A stretch of 64,000 nt of DNA from Sphingobacterium phlebotomi (GTDB lineage: Bacteria > Bacteroidota > Bacteroidia > Sphingobacteriales > Sphingobacteriaceae): positions 473,528 through 537,527 of the forward strand of contig NZ_VTAV01000002.1 of NCBI RefSeq assembly GCF_008180195.1, given 5' to 3'. Shown here one piece after another: positions 7,621 to 16,885 of the stretch; the stretch's first letter is position 1, and each line of letters opens with the position of its first letter. Below the pieces are notes generated by a model. It was given only the letters and a program-made list of their open reading frames with translations, had not been told where the DNA came from and made no database searches. The translations under genes and the position numbers were made by a program.

Positions 7621-9351
7621 ATGAATAGGACAATTATTATAAATATCAACAGCATTGTCTTCCATATTGAGGAAGATGCCTACGATACGCTACGGTCATA
7701 TATGATCGATATTAAAAAGCATTTTGGTAATACCGCTGAAAGCAAAGAGATACTGGAAGATATTGAAAATCGTATTGCGGAAATGTTTAATGAGCGTATC
7801 CAAACAGGTCGTAAAGAGGTCATCAATTTGGATGATGTTCAACGGGTCATTGAGCAGATGGGGCGGGTGAGCGATTTTGAAGAAAGTGAGGGGACAACTG
7901 TGGAGGAGGACTTCCGTGATGAGCAACAGGCGGGGCAAGCACCTCATGTAGAATATGTCGGTAAAAAATTGATGCGCGATCCAGATGACAAAATGCTGGG
8001 TGGGGTCTGTAGTGGTTTGGCACATTACTTTGGTATAGAGCCTATTTGGATACGTATTGTATTGGTGCTTTTCTTCTTGCTCGGTGGTTCCGGTGTTTTA
8101 GCTTATATCATCCTTTGGATTGTGATGCCTATTGCGGAAACCCGTGCCGACAAAATGGCGATGCGGGGTGAAGAACCAAATTTACAGAATTTTAAAAAAT
8201 CCTTTGATCAAGAGGCGAAGAGCTTTTCCGAAACTTTTTCTGGTACCGGTGAGCGCATCGGTCGCGGCGCGCGTACAGCGGGAAATCTATTGAGTGGTTG
8301 TTTAGGTCTGATTGGGAAGATGATTGCATGGGTTATGCTTATCTTTGCAGGCTTAAATTTATTAGGGTTGTTTATCTTTTATATGTTTAATATGATGAAC
8401 CTTTTTGGACTTGAAAATCCAATGTTCTTTCCGCCGTTGAAAGGGCTAGCAACCAATGATGCTATTCTGGCATTGACTTTTGGCTTTCTAGCGATTGCTA
8501 TACCGTTTTTTGCCTTGTTTTTTTGGCTTACGCGGATATTATTTAAAACGGACAAACTAAACAGCTACTTATCATTGACCATGTTTGCTGCTTGGATTGT
8601 GTCCATCATCGGGATTATCTACTATTGTATAGCCACGTCACAAGATTTTCGGGAAAAGAGCACCATCAATGTGCAAAAAAGCATACAGCCACAGGAGGTC
8701 TACTATTTCACCGAGAAAGATATTCGTGTTCTGGATGCTAGCGAACAAGACTCTCTAAAATCCAAATTCAATATTCAGCTAGATGGTCAGGACTTACGGA
8801 ATTATCTGCACCGTGATATCAGCATCTATTTTGAAAGTATAGATTCACTAAGCCAACCCTATATACAGTACAGTTATTCGGCCAAAGGAAAAACGTATCA
8901 ACTGGCTTCGGAACGAGCACATAATATTGCTTATGAAGCTATTCAAGAAGATAAGACGCTCTTATTCCCCAGTCATTTTTTGTTGAAGAAAAATGCTTTG
9001 GATAGAGACCAACAGGTGACCGTGACCGTATATCTCCCCCAAGGCGCGAAAGTAGTACTCCAACGAGAAATAGAGCATAAAATTCGAGATATTTCTTATT
9101 GGGAATGTCGCAACAACTATCCTAATGAAAATCAACAGAAGTACACCGAGTGGACGATGTCTGGCGTTGGATTGTTATGTGCACAACCACCGAAGCCGAA
9201 AGAAGAAGAGGAAGTGAAGTCTAAAAAGAAAGCTTTGCTCGATGATGTGGAGATAAAGAAAGATTCGATTATACGTATCGATGGCTCAAATGTAACAATT
9301 GAAGTAAAAGACAACAACGTAAAAATCAATACCAAAAAAGAAGAAAGCTAA
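7621..9351 (+). CDS. PspC-domain membrane protein
   Basis: A 576-residue protein. Residues 1-100 form a charged helical region (IDIKKHFGNTAESKEILEDI, EMFNERIQTGRKEVINLDD). Residues 115-170 are a PspC domain: KKLMRDPDDKMLGGVCSGLA, then HYFGIEPIWIRIVLVL and a hydrophobic helix. Three or four more membrane helices follow (about 220-350), then a beta-rich extracytoplasmic part with a basic/acidic tail. PspC domains sense envelope stress in phage-shock systems. It lies 30 bp behind padR and 3 bp before the beta-barrel gene, so the three form one operon. Confidence 0.85.
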   Translation: MNRTIIININSIVFHIEEDAYDTLRSYMIDIKKHFGNTAESKEILEDIENRIAEMFNERIQTGRKEVINLDDVQRVIEQMGRVSDFEESEGTTVEEDFRDEQQAGQAPHVEYVGKKLMRDPDDKMLGGVCSGLAHYFGIEPIWIRIVLVLFFLLGGSGVLAYIILWIVMPIAETRADKMAMRGEEPNLQNFKKSFDQEAKSFSETFSGTGERIGRGARTAGNLLSGCLGLIGKMIAWVMLIFAGLNLLGLFIFYMFNMMNLFGLENPMFFPPLKGLATNDAILALTFGFLAIAIPFFALFFWLTRILFKTDKLNSYLSLTMFAAWIVSIIGIIYYCIATSQDFREKSTINVQKSIQPQEVYYFTEKDIRVLDASEQDSLKSKFNIQLDGQDLRNYLHRDISIYFESIDSLSQPYIQYSYSAKGKTYQLASERAHNIAYEAIQEDKTLLFPSHFLLKKNALDRDQQVTVTVYLPQGAKVVLQREIEHKIRDISYWECRNNYPNENQQKYTEWTMSGVGLLCAQPPKPKEEEEVKSKKKALLDDVEIKKDSIIRIDGSNVTIEVKDNNVKINTKKEES

Positions 9352-9354
9352 TCT

Positions 9355-11763
9355 ATGCGTACTATTTTAAATGTATGTTTTCTCCTCGTTACTGTATTTA
9401 CAGCACAGGCACAACAAGGAGAAGTGAGCGGTCGTGTTTTTAATGAACAGCAAGAACCGTTGGCAAATGTATCGATTTACTTATTGACGGCAAAAGTGGG
9501 TGCCCTCATAAAAACAGAAATAACCGACGAGCATGGACGATATATCATAAAAAATGTACCCAATGGTGCGTTTTTAGTGCAGGTATCTTCCGTGGGATAT
9601 GAAACGCTCAAATCTAAATCGATACAAGTAGCGGGGCAATCAGTTGTGGTAGACGATATGATATTAAAACCTGAATCGCAAACGATCGATGCGGTGACGG
9701 TGGAAGGACAGGTACCGCTCGTCCAGCAACGAGATGGAAAGCTAATCTTGAACGTAGAAAACTCCACACTGGCAGCAGGCAATAATGCGCTTGAAGTGGT
9801 ACAGCGTGCTCCTGGCGTGAGTGTGGATAAGGATGCGAATCTCCAATTAATGGGGCAACAAGGCGTCAATGTAACGATTGATGGTAGGCAGACATATATG
9901 AGTGGTGAACAGCTTGCAACCTTCCTTAAATCCATGAACGGTGATCAGATTCAGCGTGTAGAGGTTAGTACGATAAGAAGTGCAAAAGAAGATGCGGAAG
10001 GAGCAGTAGGCACCATCAATATTGTTTTGAAGAAAAATAGACTGGAAGGTTTTAACGGCTCATTTCTGGCAAGTGCAGCGCACGGTAAGCATGCGCGAGG
10101 AAACACTTCGCTGAATCTTAACTATAAGAAAAACAATACGACTGTTTTTGGTTCCTACGGTTATACCCATAACAGACAACAATTTGATTTGGATATGGAA
10201 AGGGTTATTCCTTCAGATGGAACGGATCGGGTCTTTGACCAAGATGCCGACCTTATTGAAACGAACAGAACCCATAATTATAGGGTGGGGATAGAGCAAA
10301 AAACGTCGGATAGAAATACGATGTTGTTACAGTTTTCGGGCGCCAATGATGATGAAACTTTTGATAATATCAGTTTAACAAATATAGGGCCGCGTATAGG
10401 CGTGATAGACTCTGTACTAGATGCTTCTTCAAAAGCTATAAAACCTTACAATCGGTATACGGTTAACTTTAACAATGAACTACAACTGGATACGTTGGGC
10501 ACTAAACTGGTATTTGATCTGGATTGGAGCGCTTTTCGCGATAACTCAACAATCAATTATGACTACCGGACTTCTGATCCTCGCGGAAACCTGCTGTACG
10601 ACCCTGAACTAGAACGTAGCCGTATGCCTGTAGATATTGACATCTATGTTGCTAAGATGGATTTTGAGAAAACATTGAAAAAAGGTGGTAAGCTGGAGAC
10701 GGGTGTAAAGTATAGCAATGTGCGCTCGGATAATGACTTGCAGTTTGAGCATTTTGTGAATGAACAATGGCAAGACTATGCAGGACGTCCTAACCATTTT
10801 GTATATACAGAACAGATAGCGGCAGCTTATGCCGACTTTAGCCGCGGGTTTGGACAGTGGTCGATGAAACTAGGCCTTAGAACCGAGTACACCATCTCAG
10901 ACGGAAATTCCATCACGTTGGAGAGACGTGTGAAACGTGATTATTTGGATTGGTTCCCCTCGGCAAACGTATCCTATACGCTTAATGAAAACAATATCTT
11001 TGCACTAAGTTATGCACGAAAGATAGCCCGCCCCAACTATAGATACCTGAATCCTTTTGAAGAGTATGTCGATAAATTTACCTCTATGAGAGGAAATCCT
11101 TATGTCAATCCGCAGTATACCAACGGTTTTACCTTAAATTATACCCTATACAAGATGTTTAACTTTACATTAGGAACGGATTTGACCAACGATGCCATGG
11201 TAGAAAGTTTGGGACAGGATTCCGTGACCGGTCAGGCGTGGATTACACGGGAGAATTTGGCCAATACGGTTACATCTTATTTGAATATCAATGCACCGGT
11301 AAGAATCGGTAAGTTTTGGACGATGAACAATAATCTGACAACGATCTATATGCATTTCAAAGGCCCTGTCGCAGGGGAATACGCAGACTTAGGCTCTACT
11401 TTCTTTCAAGGACGTAGCACGAATAACTTTAAATTGAACAAAGCGTTTTCGGCGGAACTGTCCGTTAATTATAATAGTTCATTCCTATATAACGTTTATA
11501 AAATTCATGCACGTTGGGGAACAGATATCGGTATTAACTATAATTTCAAAGATGAGCGAAGCGCTCTAAAATTGGCAGGAACAGACATATTCCGGACACA
11601 ACAAAATAATGTCTCTACAGATTTTGGGCAGTTCAACTCCATGATCCGCCAGTATAACGACAATCAAACCATTCGGTTGACCTATACTTATAAATTCGGT
11701 AATTTGAAACAGCAAATTAGAAAAAGAGACGCAGAGTCTGAAGAAGCGAGCCGTGCAAGGTAG
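9355..11763 (+). CDS. TonB-dependent-receptor-like outer membrane beta-barrel protein
   Basis: An 802-residue protein with signal peptide (ending near AQAQQ), a carboxypeptidase-regulatory-like domain (about 22-100; GEVSGRVFNEQQEPLANVSI), a plug-like domain (about 110-215; NNALEVVQRAPGVSVDKDANL, GVNVTIDGRQTYMSGEQL) and a C-terminal outer-membrane beta-barrel (Tyr/Asn-rich strands to about 790). The layout is that of the outer-membrane beta-barrel family in Bacteroidota that resembles SusC/TonB receptors but lacks their long loops. It is the last gene of the padR operon, starting 3 bp after the PspC gene. The ligand is unknown. Confidence 0.85.
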   Translation: MRTILNVCFLLVTVFTAQAQQGEVSGRVFNEQQEPLANVSIYLLTAKVGALIKTEITDEHGRYIIKNVPNGAFLVQVSSVGYETLKSKSIQVAGQSVVVDDMILKPESQTIDAVTVEGQVPLVQQRDGKLILNVENSTLAAGNNALEVVQRAPGVSVDKDANLQLMGQQGVNVTIDGRQTYMSGEQLATFLKSMNGDQIQRVEVSTIRSAKEDAEGAVGTINIVLKKNRLEGFNGSFLASAAHGKHARGNTSLNLNYKKNNTTVFGSYGYTHNRQQFDLDMERVIPSDGTDRVFDQDADLIETNRTHNYRVGIEQKTSDRNTMLLQFSGANDDETFDNISLTNIGPRIGVIDSVLDASSKAIKPYNRYTVNFNNELQLDTLGTKLVFDLDWSAFRDNSTINYDYRTSDPRGNLLYDPELERSRMPVDIDIYVAKMDFEKTLKKGGKLETGVKYSNVRSDNDLQFEHFVNEQWQDYAGRPNHFVYTEQIAAAYADFSRGFGQWSMKLGLRTEYTISDGNSITLERRVKRDYLDWFPSANVSYTLNENNIFALSYARKIARPNYRYLNPFEEYVDKFTSMRGNPYVNPQYTNGFTLNYTLYKMFNFTLGTDLTNDAMVESLGQDSVTGQAWITRENLANTVTSYLNINAPVRIGKFWTMNNNLTTIYMHFKGPVAGEYADLGSTFFQGRSTNNFKLNKAFSAELSVNYNSSFLYNVYKIHARWGTDIGINYNFKDERSALKLAGTDIFRTQQNNVSTDFGQFNSMIRQYNDNQTIRLTYTYKFGNLKQQIRKRDAESEEASRAR

Positions 11764-11824
11764 ATAGTAAACCAAACTCCTAAAAAATTGTTATCTTGTA
11801 AGGGTTTAAACAAACAATGATACT

Positions 11825-12694
11825 ATGAAACGATTACTTCTTTTTGCTGTAACGGCTGGGGTTACACTATTGACAACTGCATGTGGTCAACGACAACAAC
11901 AACAACAGGATCAAGTGGAGCAGCAATGGCAACTAACCGACTTGTGGGAAACAAAAAATTTGCCGGTTCCGGAATCTGTGCTTTATCATGAAGGGAATAA
12001 TGTGCTATATGTATCATTAATTGACGGGGATGGTACAGAAAAAGATGGACAAGGTGGCGTTGCTATATTAAATCTTGATGGAAGTGTGAAGGATCAAAAT
12101 TGGGTAACCGGAATGAACGCTCCGAAAGGGATGGCCGTTCATGAGAACCTATTATACGTGGCAGATATTACGGCTGTTGCAGTCATCGATATAGGTACAG
12201 GCGATGTGCTCCATCAAATTGAGTTTCCGGATGCGGTCTTTTTGAATGATGTTACGGTAGATGACGCAGGTACAGCCTATGTATCCGACACGCGTACCGG
12301 TACGATCTATCAGATGCAGAACAACCAACCTACGGTATTTTTAGCGGATGCACCGAATGTCAATGGACTAAAATTTGTTAACGGAAACCTTTATGCCTTA
12401 GTAGGGCCGGAGTTATGGAAGATCGATGCAAATAAGGAAAGTACCGTTATCGCCAAAGGTTTTGAGTTGGGAGGTGACGGATTAGAACCAGTAGGTAACG
12501 ACGGCGATTTTCTTGTGACTTGTTGGGGAGGTCTGGTGTATTATGTGAAAGCTGATGGCTCTTTTGAGAAGCTGATGGATGTGCAAGGAAAGATGAACAC
12601 GGCAGATTTGGGTATACACCCGGAGACAAATACGATATACATTCCTACATTTAACAGCAATAGCGTTAAAGCATTCAAGTTGGATAAGAAATAA
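11825..12694 (+). CDS. SMP-30/gluconolactonase-like beta-propeller lipoprotein
   Basis: A 289-residue lipoprotein: signal peptide with lipobox TTAC (Cys20), then a Gln-rich linker (RQQQQQDQVEQQ). The rest shows repeated propeller-blade strands (VLYHEGNNVLYVSLIDG, GMAVHENLLYVADITAVAVI, VDDAGTAYVSDTRTGTIYQM, LGIHPETNTIYIPTFNSNSVKAF). The fold matches SMP-30/gluconolaconase or NHL-type propellers; no catalytic role can be assigned. The GH95 gene starts 6 bp after its stop, so they are probably co-transcribed. Confidence 0.78.
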   Translation: MKRLLLFAVTAGVTLLTTACGQRQQQQQDQVEQQWQLTDLWETKNLPVPESVLYHEGNNVLYVSLIDGDGTEKDGQGGVAILNLDGSVKDQNWVTGMNAPKGMAVHENLLYVADITAVAVIDIGTGDVLHQIEFPDAVFLNDVTVDDAGTAYVSDTRTGTIYQMQNNQPTVFLADAPNVNGLKFVNGNLYALVGPELWKIDANKESTVIAKGFELGGDGLEPVGNDGDFLVTCWGGLVYYVKADGSFEKLMDVQGKMNTADLGIHPETNTIYIPTFNSNSVKAFKLDKK

Positions 12695-12700
12695 AAGGGG

Positions 12701-15043
12701 GTGAATAATAGACTATTCTCGCATAAAATAGGAACCCTTATCATCTTCATTCATTTTGCCTGTAATTTGTGTGCACAGGATTTGACGATGTGGTATGATA
12801 AACCCGCCGTCCGTTGGGAGGAGACCCTACCCTTGGGTAATGGTCAGGTGGGTATGATGCCCGACGGGAAAATTCTGGACGAGTCCATCGTATTAAACGA
12901 AATATCCATGTGGTCGGGAAGCCCGGAAGAACCGAATAATGACAATGCATATAAAAGTGTTGATAGTATTCGAAAGCTGTTGTTCGCAGGGAAGAATGAT
13001 GAGGCGGAAATGTTGGTCAACAAGAACTTTGTAACGAAAGGAAAAGGCTCGGGTCACGGAAAGGGAGCGGGAGTACCCTACGGCTGCTTTCAGAACTTTG
13101 GATACCTCAACTTTTTACATACAATACCAGGCGAGGTTTCGCAGTATAAGCGTACGTTGGATCTGGCAAACGCTACCGCGACGACCTCGTTCGAGGTGAA
13201 TGGTATACGGTATCTGCGAGAATATTTTACCTCTTTTGATCGGAACATTGGTGTGATACGGTTGTCCGCAAATAGGAAAGGAGCCATTACTTTTGCCACA
13301 CATTTTTACAGAGATGAAAATGTAAGCCATATGAAAGTGACCGATACCGAAATGATGTGGCATGGCGCATTGCCTGACGGAAAAGGAGGGGAAGGATTAC
13401 GGTTTGCGGGGAAGATAAAAGTCATCACGAAAGGCGGCGACAACATGACGTATGATCATCAGATTATCGTGAAAAATGCTGATGAAGTGCTTATCGTTTT
13501 TGCAGCCTCAACAGATTATTACGGTCACCGTCCAGAAGAGGCCGTTGAGCATTTGTTAACTGATGCGTCAAAATGGACGTACAAAAGCCTATGGAAAGCA
13601 CATCGTCAGCAATTTAGGAAAGTATTCCATCGTGTCTCTTTACGCTTGGACGATAACCAGGACAAAACGAACATCCCCACTGACCAACGTATCCAACAGT
13701 TTTTCGAGGACCCGACGCAAGATAACGCGATGGCCGTTTTGTATTATCAATTTGGCCGTTATCTTAGTATATCCAGTACCGCACCGAAAGAAGAAAAGGC
13801 GCTTCCTCCAAATTTGCAGGGTTTGTGGGCGCATCAAATCCAAACGCCTTGGAATGGAGATTACCATTTGAATGTCAATGCACAGATGAATCATTGGGGG
13901 GGCGAAGTAAACAACCTTTCTGCGTATCACAAACCTTTTATTAATTTAATTAAGCGTATTGCGAAAGAAGGAGAGAAGACAGCGAAAGCCTATTACAACG
14001 CGCCTGGTTGGGTGGTATATATGATGACCAATATCTGGGGTTATTCAGCTCCCGGTGAGCAGGCATCATGGGGCGCGAGTACGGCATCGGGCTGGCTTTG
14101 TAACCATCTGTGGGAACATTATCAGTTTACGAAAGATGAAAATTACCTTGCAGAAATATACCCTGTCTTAAAAGGTGCGGCCGCCTTTTACCATGCGACG
14201 TTGATCAAAGAGCCAAAAAACGGTTGGTGGGTCACTGCTCCGTCAGTTTCGCCCGAAAATGCTTTTAAGATGCCAAACGGCAAGGTTGCATCTGTTGTCA
14301 TGGGCCCTACGATAGACAACCAGATTGTGCGGGAACTTTATGAAGCTGTGATTAAAGCAAATGATGTGCTCCAATTGGAAGATCCTTTTGCAAAAGAATT
14401 AGAACAGCAACTTCTTGACGTACCGCCTCCGGTGATTGTCAGCCGCTCAGGACGGGTGATGGAATGGTTAGAGGACTATGCGGAAATTGAACCTCAACAT
14501 CGCCATGTATCGCACCTATACGGGCTATATCCTGCACATTTCATTTCGCCGGTCAGTACGCCAGAATGGGCAGAGGCAGCAAAGAAAACACTCCTCGTAA
14601 GAGGAGACGAGGGCACCGGATGGTCTCGTGCGTGGAAGATGCTGTTCTGGGCTCGGTTGCATGATGGCGACCATGCTTTAGAGATTCTTCGGCAGTTGCT
14701 CAAACCCGCTTTTAAAGATGAAACGACCTACGAAGGTGTGGGGGCCGGAACATATCCGAACCTTTTCTGTGCACATCCCCCATTTCAGATCGATGGTAAC
14801 TTCGGTGGTTCTGCGGGAATTGCTGAAATGCTGATGCAGTCGCATGACGGTTATATTCACTTGCTTCCTGCATTACCTAAAGCGTGGCATAGGGGTGAAG
14901 TGAAAGGATTGAAAGCACGCGGAAATTATACCGTGGACATCCAATGGAAAAATGGCTGGGTAACAAGCTATAAAGTGTATGGGAAAAAGGGTGAAACAGT
15001 GGATATTTTTGTGAATGGGGAGAAGATAAAGAAAAAGATATGA
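12701..15043 (+). CDS. GH95-family glycoside hydrolase (alpha-L-fucosidase or alpha-L-galactosidase)
   Basis: A 780-residue secreted enzyme starting at GTG 12701, which supplies the signal peptide (IIFIHFACNLCAQ). An N-terminal beta-sandwich (WYDKPAVRWEETLPLGNGQVGM, LNEISMWSGSPEE) precedes an (alpha/alpha)6 barrel. GH95 active-site motifs are present: two Asn in YHLNVNAQMNHW, the general acid Glu in VSPENAF, HRHVSHLYGLYPAH, GTGWSRAWKMLFWARL and Asp in QIDGNFGG. The family removes alpha-1,2-L-fucose or alpha-L-galactose from plant and host glycans. Its last 4 bp overlap the start of murF (ATGA), an unusual partner. Confidence 0.92.
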   Translation: MNNRLFSHKIGTLIIFIHFACNLCAQDLTMWYDKPAVRWEETLPLGNGQVGMMPDGKILDESIVLNEISMWSGSPEEPNNDNAYKSVDSIRKLLFAGKNDEAEMLVNKNFVTKGKGSGHGKGAGVPYGCFQNFGYLNFLHTIPGEVSQYKRTLDLANATATTSFEVNGIRYLREYFTSFDRNIGVIRLSANRKGAITFATHFYRDENVSHMKVTDTEMMWHGALPDGKGGEGLRFAGKIKVITKGGDNMTYDHQIIVKNADEVLIVFAASTDYYGHRPEEAVEHLLTDASKWTYKSLWKAHRQQFRKVFHRVSLRLDDNQDKTNIPTDQRIQQFFEDPTQDNAMAVLYYQFGRYLSISSTAPKEEKALPPNLQGLWAHQIQTPWNGDYHLNVNAQMNHWGGEVNNLSAYHKPFINLIKRIAKEGEKTAKAYYNAPGWVVYMMTNIWGYSAPGEQASWGASTASGWLCNHLWEHYQFTKDENYLAEIYPVLKGAAAFYHATLIKEPKNGWWVTAPSVSPENAFKMPNGKVASVVMGPTIDNQIVRELYEAVIKANDVLQLEDPFAKELEQQLLDVPPPVIVSRSGRVMEWLEDYAEIEPQHRHVSHLYGLYPAHFISPVSTPEWAEAAKKTLLVRGDEGTGWSRAWKMLFWARLHDGDHALEILRQLLKPAFKDETTYEGVGAGTYPNLFCAHPPFQIDGNFGGSAGIAEMLMQSHDGYIHLLPALPKAWHRGEVKGLKARGNYTVDIQWKNGWVTSYKVYGKKGETVDIFVNGEKIKKKI

Positions 15044-16350
15044 ACAGTATGACAATCGAACAGTTACATTCATTATATAAAGTACATCATGCGGTATCTA
15101 CGGATACACGTAACATAACATCTGACAGTATATTTTTCGCCTTAAAAGGAGAACGGTTTAATGCCAATGAATTTGCGGGACAAGCATTGGAAAGCGGTGC
15201 CAATTGGGCGGTTGTGGACGAAGCAAAATATGTAGTGGACGAACGCTATATTCTAGTGGAAGATGTGTTGGCCACATTGCAGGAATTGGCTCGGTATCAC
15301 CGTCGCCAACTGAATATACCGTTTGTCGGGATAACAGGAACGAATGGAAAAACCACGACCAAAGAGTTATTATATGCGGTGCTTTCGCAACGCTTTAAAA
15401 CGTATGCTACAAAAGGAAATCTTAATAATCACATCGGTGTCCCCCTAACACTACTTTCCATAGATGACAGCATTGAAATGGCGGTTATTGAAATGGGTGC
15501 AAACCATCAGCAAGAAATTGCCTTTCTGTGCGATATTGCGGCACCGACACACGGGCTTATCACCAATGTCGGAAAGGCGCATTTGGAAGGCTTTGGCTCG
15601 TTTGACGGGGTGAAGAAAGCCAAAGGGGAGCTATATGATTTCCTCAAAATGCAGGATGGGGTGTTGTTCCTTCAAGGAGATAATGAATACCTGCACGGAA
15701 TGGAAATGCAACGCGGTATTTCAAAAACTGTTCGCTATGGTTTTTCGTCGGAAAATGATATCGTAGGAAGGTTGGAATATGCTAATCCTCTTCTTTGTGT
15801 CTCTTGGAAAATACGAGATGTAGACGAATACCATACGGTACAGACACAGTTGACAGGTTCGTATAACACGGAAAATATTTTAGCGGCGATTGCAGTAGGG
15901 CATTTTTTCGGTATAGATGATGCGCATATCAATCAAGGAATTTTGGCGTATACACCCACGAATAACCGCTCTCAAATCTCAAGGACCGCCCATAATACCG
16001 TCATTGCCGATTATTATAATGCAAACGTAAGTAGTATGGAAGCCGCGTTGGCGAATTTGGCGGTTATCGAAGCGCAACATAAAGTGATTGTATTGGGTGA
16101 TATGTTTGAATTGGGTGAGGATGCTGCAAAAGAACACCGACGCATGGTCGAAAAGGCTTTAGCCATCGGTGCAGATCGGACGATCTTTGTAGGTGAGGCA
16201 TTCCATGCGTATCAAAGTCCAAAAGCGGAATTTTACGAAACCACGGATAATGCGAAAGAAGCTCTCAGCGAACGTCCTATTGTTAACAGTACGGTACTAC
16301 TGAAAGCTTCTCGTGGAATGGCATTTGAAAAGCTGATGGAGGTACTGTAG
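15040..16350 (+). CDS. murF: UDP-N-acetylmuramoyl-tripeptide--D-alanyl-D-alanine ligase MurF
   Basis: A 436-residue Mur ligase that adds D-Ala-D-Ala to the UDP-MurNAc-tripeptide in the cytoplasm. The ATP loop GITGTNGKTTTKELL (about 98-112), the central VIEMGANHQQEIAFL and NVGKAHLEGFGSFDGVKKAKGE, and the C-terminal VLGDMFELGEDAAKEH are all present. The start is ATG 15040 or the in-frame ATG 15049; both overlap or abut the GH95 stop. Murein genes usually cluster together; here murF is translationally coupled to a glycosidase and no other mur gene is in view. Confidence 0.94.
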   Translation: MNSMTIEQLHSLYKVHHAVSTDTRNITSDSIFFALKGERFNANEFAGQALESGANWAVVDEAKYVVDERYILVEDVLATLQELARYHRRQLNIPFVGITGTNGKTTTKELLYAVLSQRFKTYATKGNLNNHIGVPLTLLSIDDSIEMAVIEMGANHQQEIAFLCDIAAPTHGLITNVGKAHLEGFGSFDGVKKAKGELYDFLKMQDGVLFLQGDNEYLHGMEMQRGISKTVRYGFSSENDIVGRLEYANPLLCVSWKIRDVDEYHTVQTQLTGSYNTENILAAIAVGHFFGIDDAHINQGILAYTPTNNRSQISRTAHNTVIADYYNANVSSMEAALANLAVIEAQHKVIVLGDMFELGEDAAKEHRRMVEKALAIGADRTIFVGEAFHAYQSPKAEFYETTDNAKEALSERPIVNSTVLLKASRGMAFEKLMEVL

Positions 16351-16360
16351 ATACAAAAAA

Positions 16361-16819
16361 TTATCCGATATCTACCTCTACCTCATCGTCTAACGACAAT
16401 TGCTTCTCTTTATTAATAAGTTGCGCGATACTCGTATCATTGAGAATTTGCAGCATCGCGTTTCGTACCTCAACAAAGGTATCGCGAATACCACAGGCGT
16501 GCTCTTCTACACATTCCTCACAGGAGCGATAAAAATTAAGGCTCACACAAGGTAATAAGGCAATAGGGCCGTCAATCAACCGCATGACCTGGGAGAGGAA
16601 GATGTCTTCAGGTGCTTTGTTTAAACTGTAACCTCCGCCGGCACCCTTTTTAGAGTATAGTATACCAGCGTTACGCATTTCCAAAAGAATCTGTTCCAAG
16701 AACTTTTTCGGAATACGTTCCTCTTCAGCAATCCTTACAATTTGCATCGGTTCTTTTCCGTAGTTACGTCCCAGCACCATGAGCGCCTTGATGGCATATT
16801 TAGTTTTCTTAGAAAGCAT
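16361..16819 (-). CDS. Rrf2-family transcriptional regulator
   Basis: A 152-residue winged-helix regulator: MLSKKTKYAIKALMVLGRNYG and the recognition-helix region RIPKKFLEQILLEMRNAGIL followed by SKKGAGGGYSLNKAPEDI are classic Rrf2. Cysteines in LLPCVSLNFYRSCEECVEEHACGI suggest an Fe-S or redox-sensing site as in IscR/NsrR relatives, but the spacing is not exactly that of IscR. It has its own -7 box (complement of 16854-16861) and lies 10 bp from murF, convergent. The target is unknown; regulation of sulfur or Fe-S genes is only a guess. Confidence 0.9.
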   Translation of the reverse strand: MLSKKTKYAIKALMVLGRNYGKEPMQIVRIAEEERIPKKFLEQILLEMRNAGILYSKKGAGGGYSLNKAPEDIFLSQVMRLIDGPIALLPCVSLNFYRSCEECVEEHACGIRDTFVEVRNAMLQILNDTSIAQLINKEKQLSLDDEVEVDIG

Positions 16820-16853
16820 GCGTTCCCTTTTTATGGATCAATCAATAGTAGCG

Positions 16854-16861
16854 CAAAGATA
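16854..16861 (-). promoter_or_regulatory. -7 box TATCTTTG of the Rrf2 gene
   Basis: TAnnTTTG element on the minus strand, 34 nt before the ATG at 16819. Confidence 0.55.
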
Positions 16862-16885
16862 CGGAAAAAATAATTTGCCGTTGAC

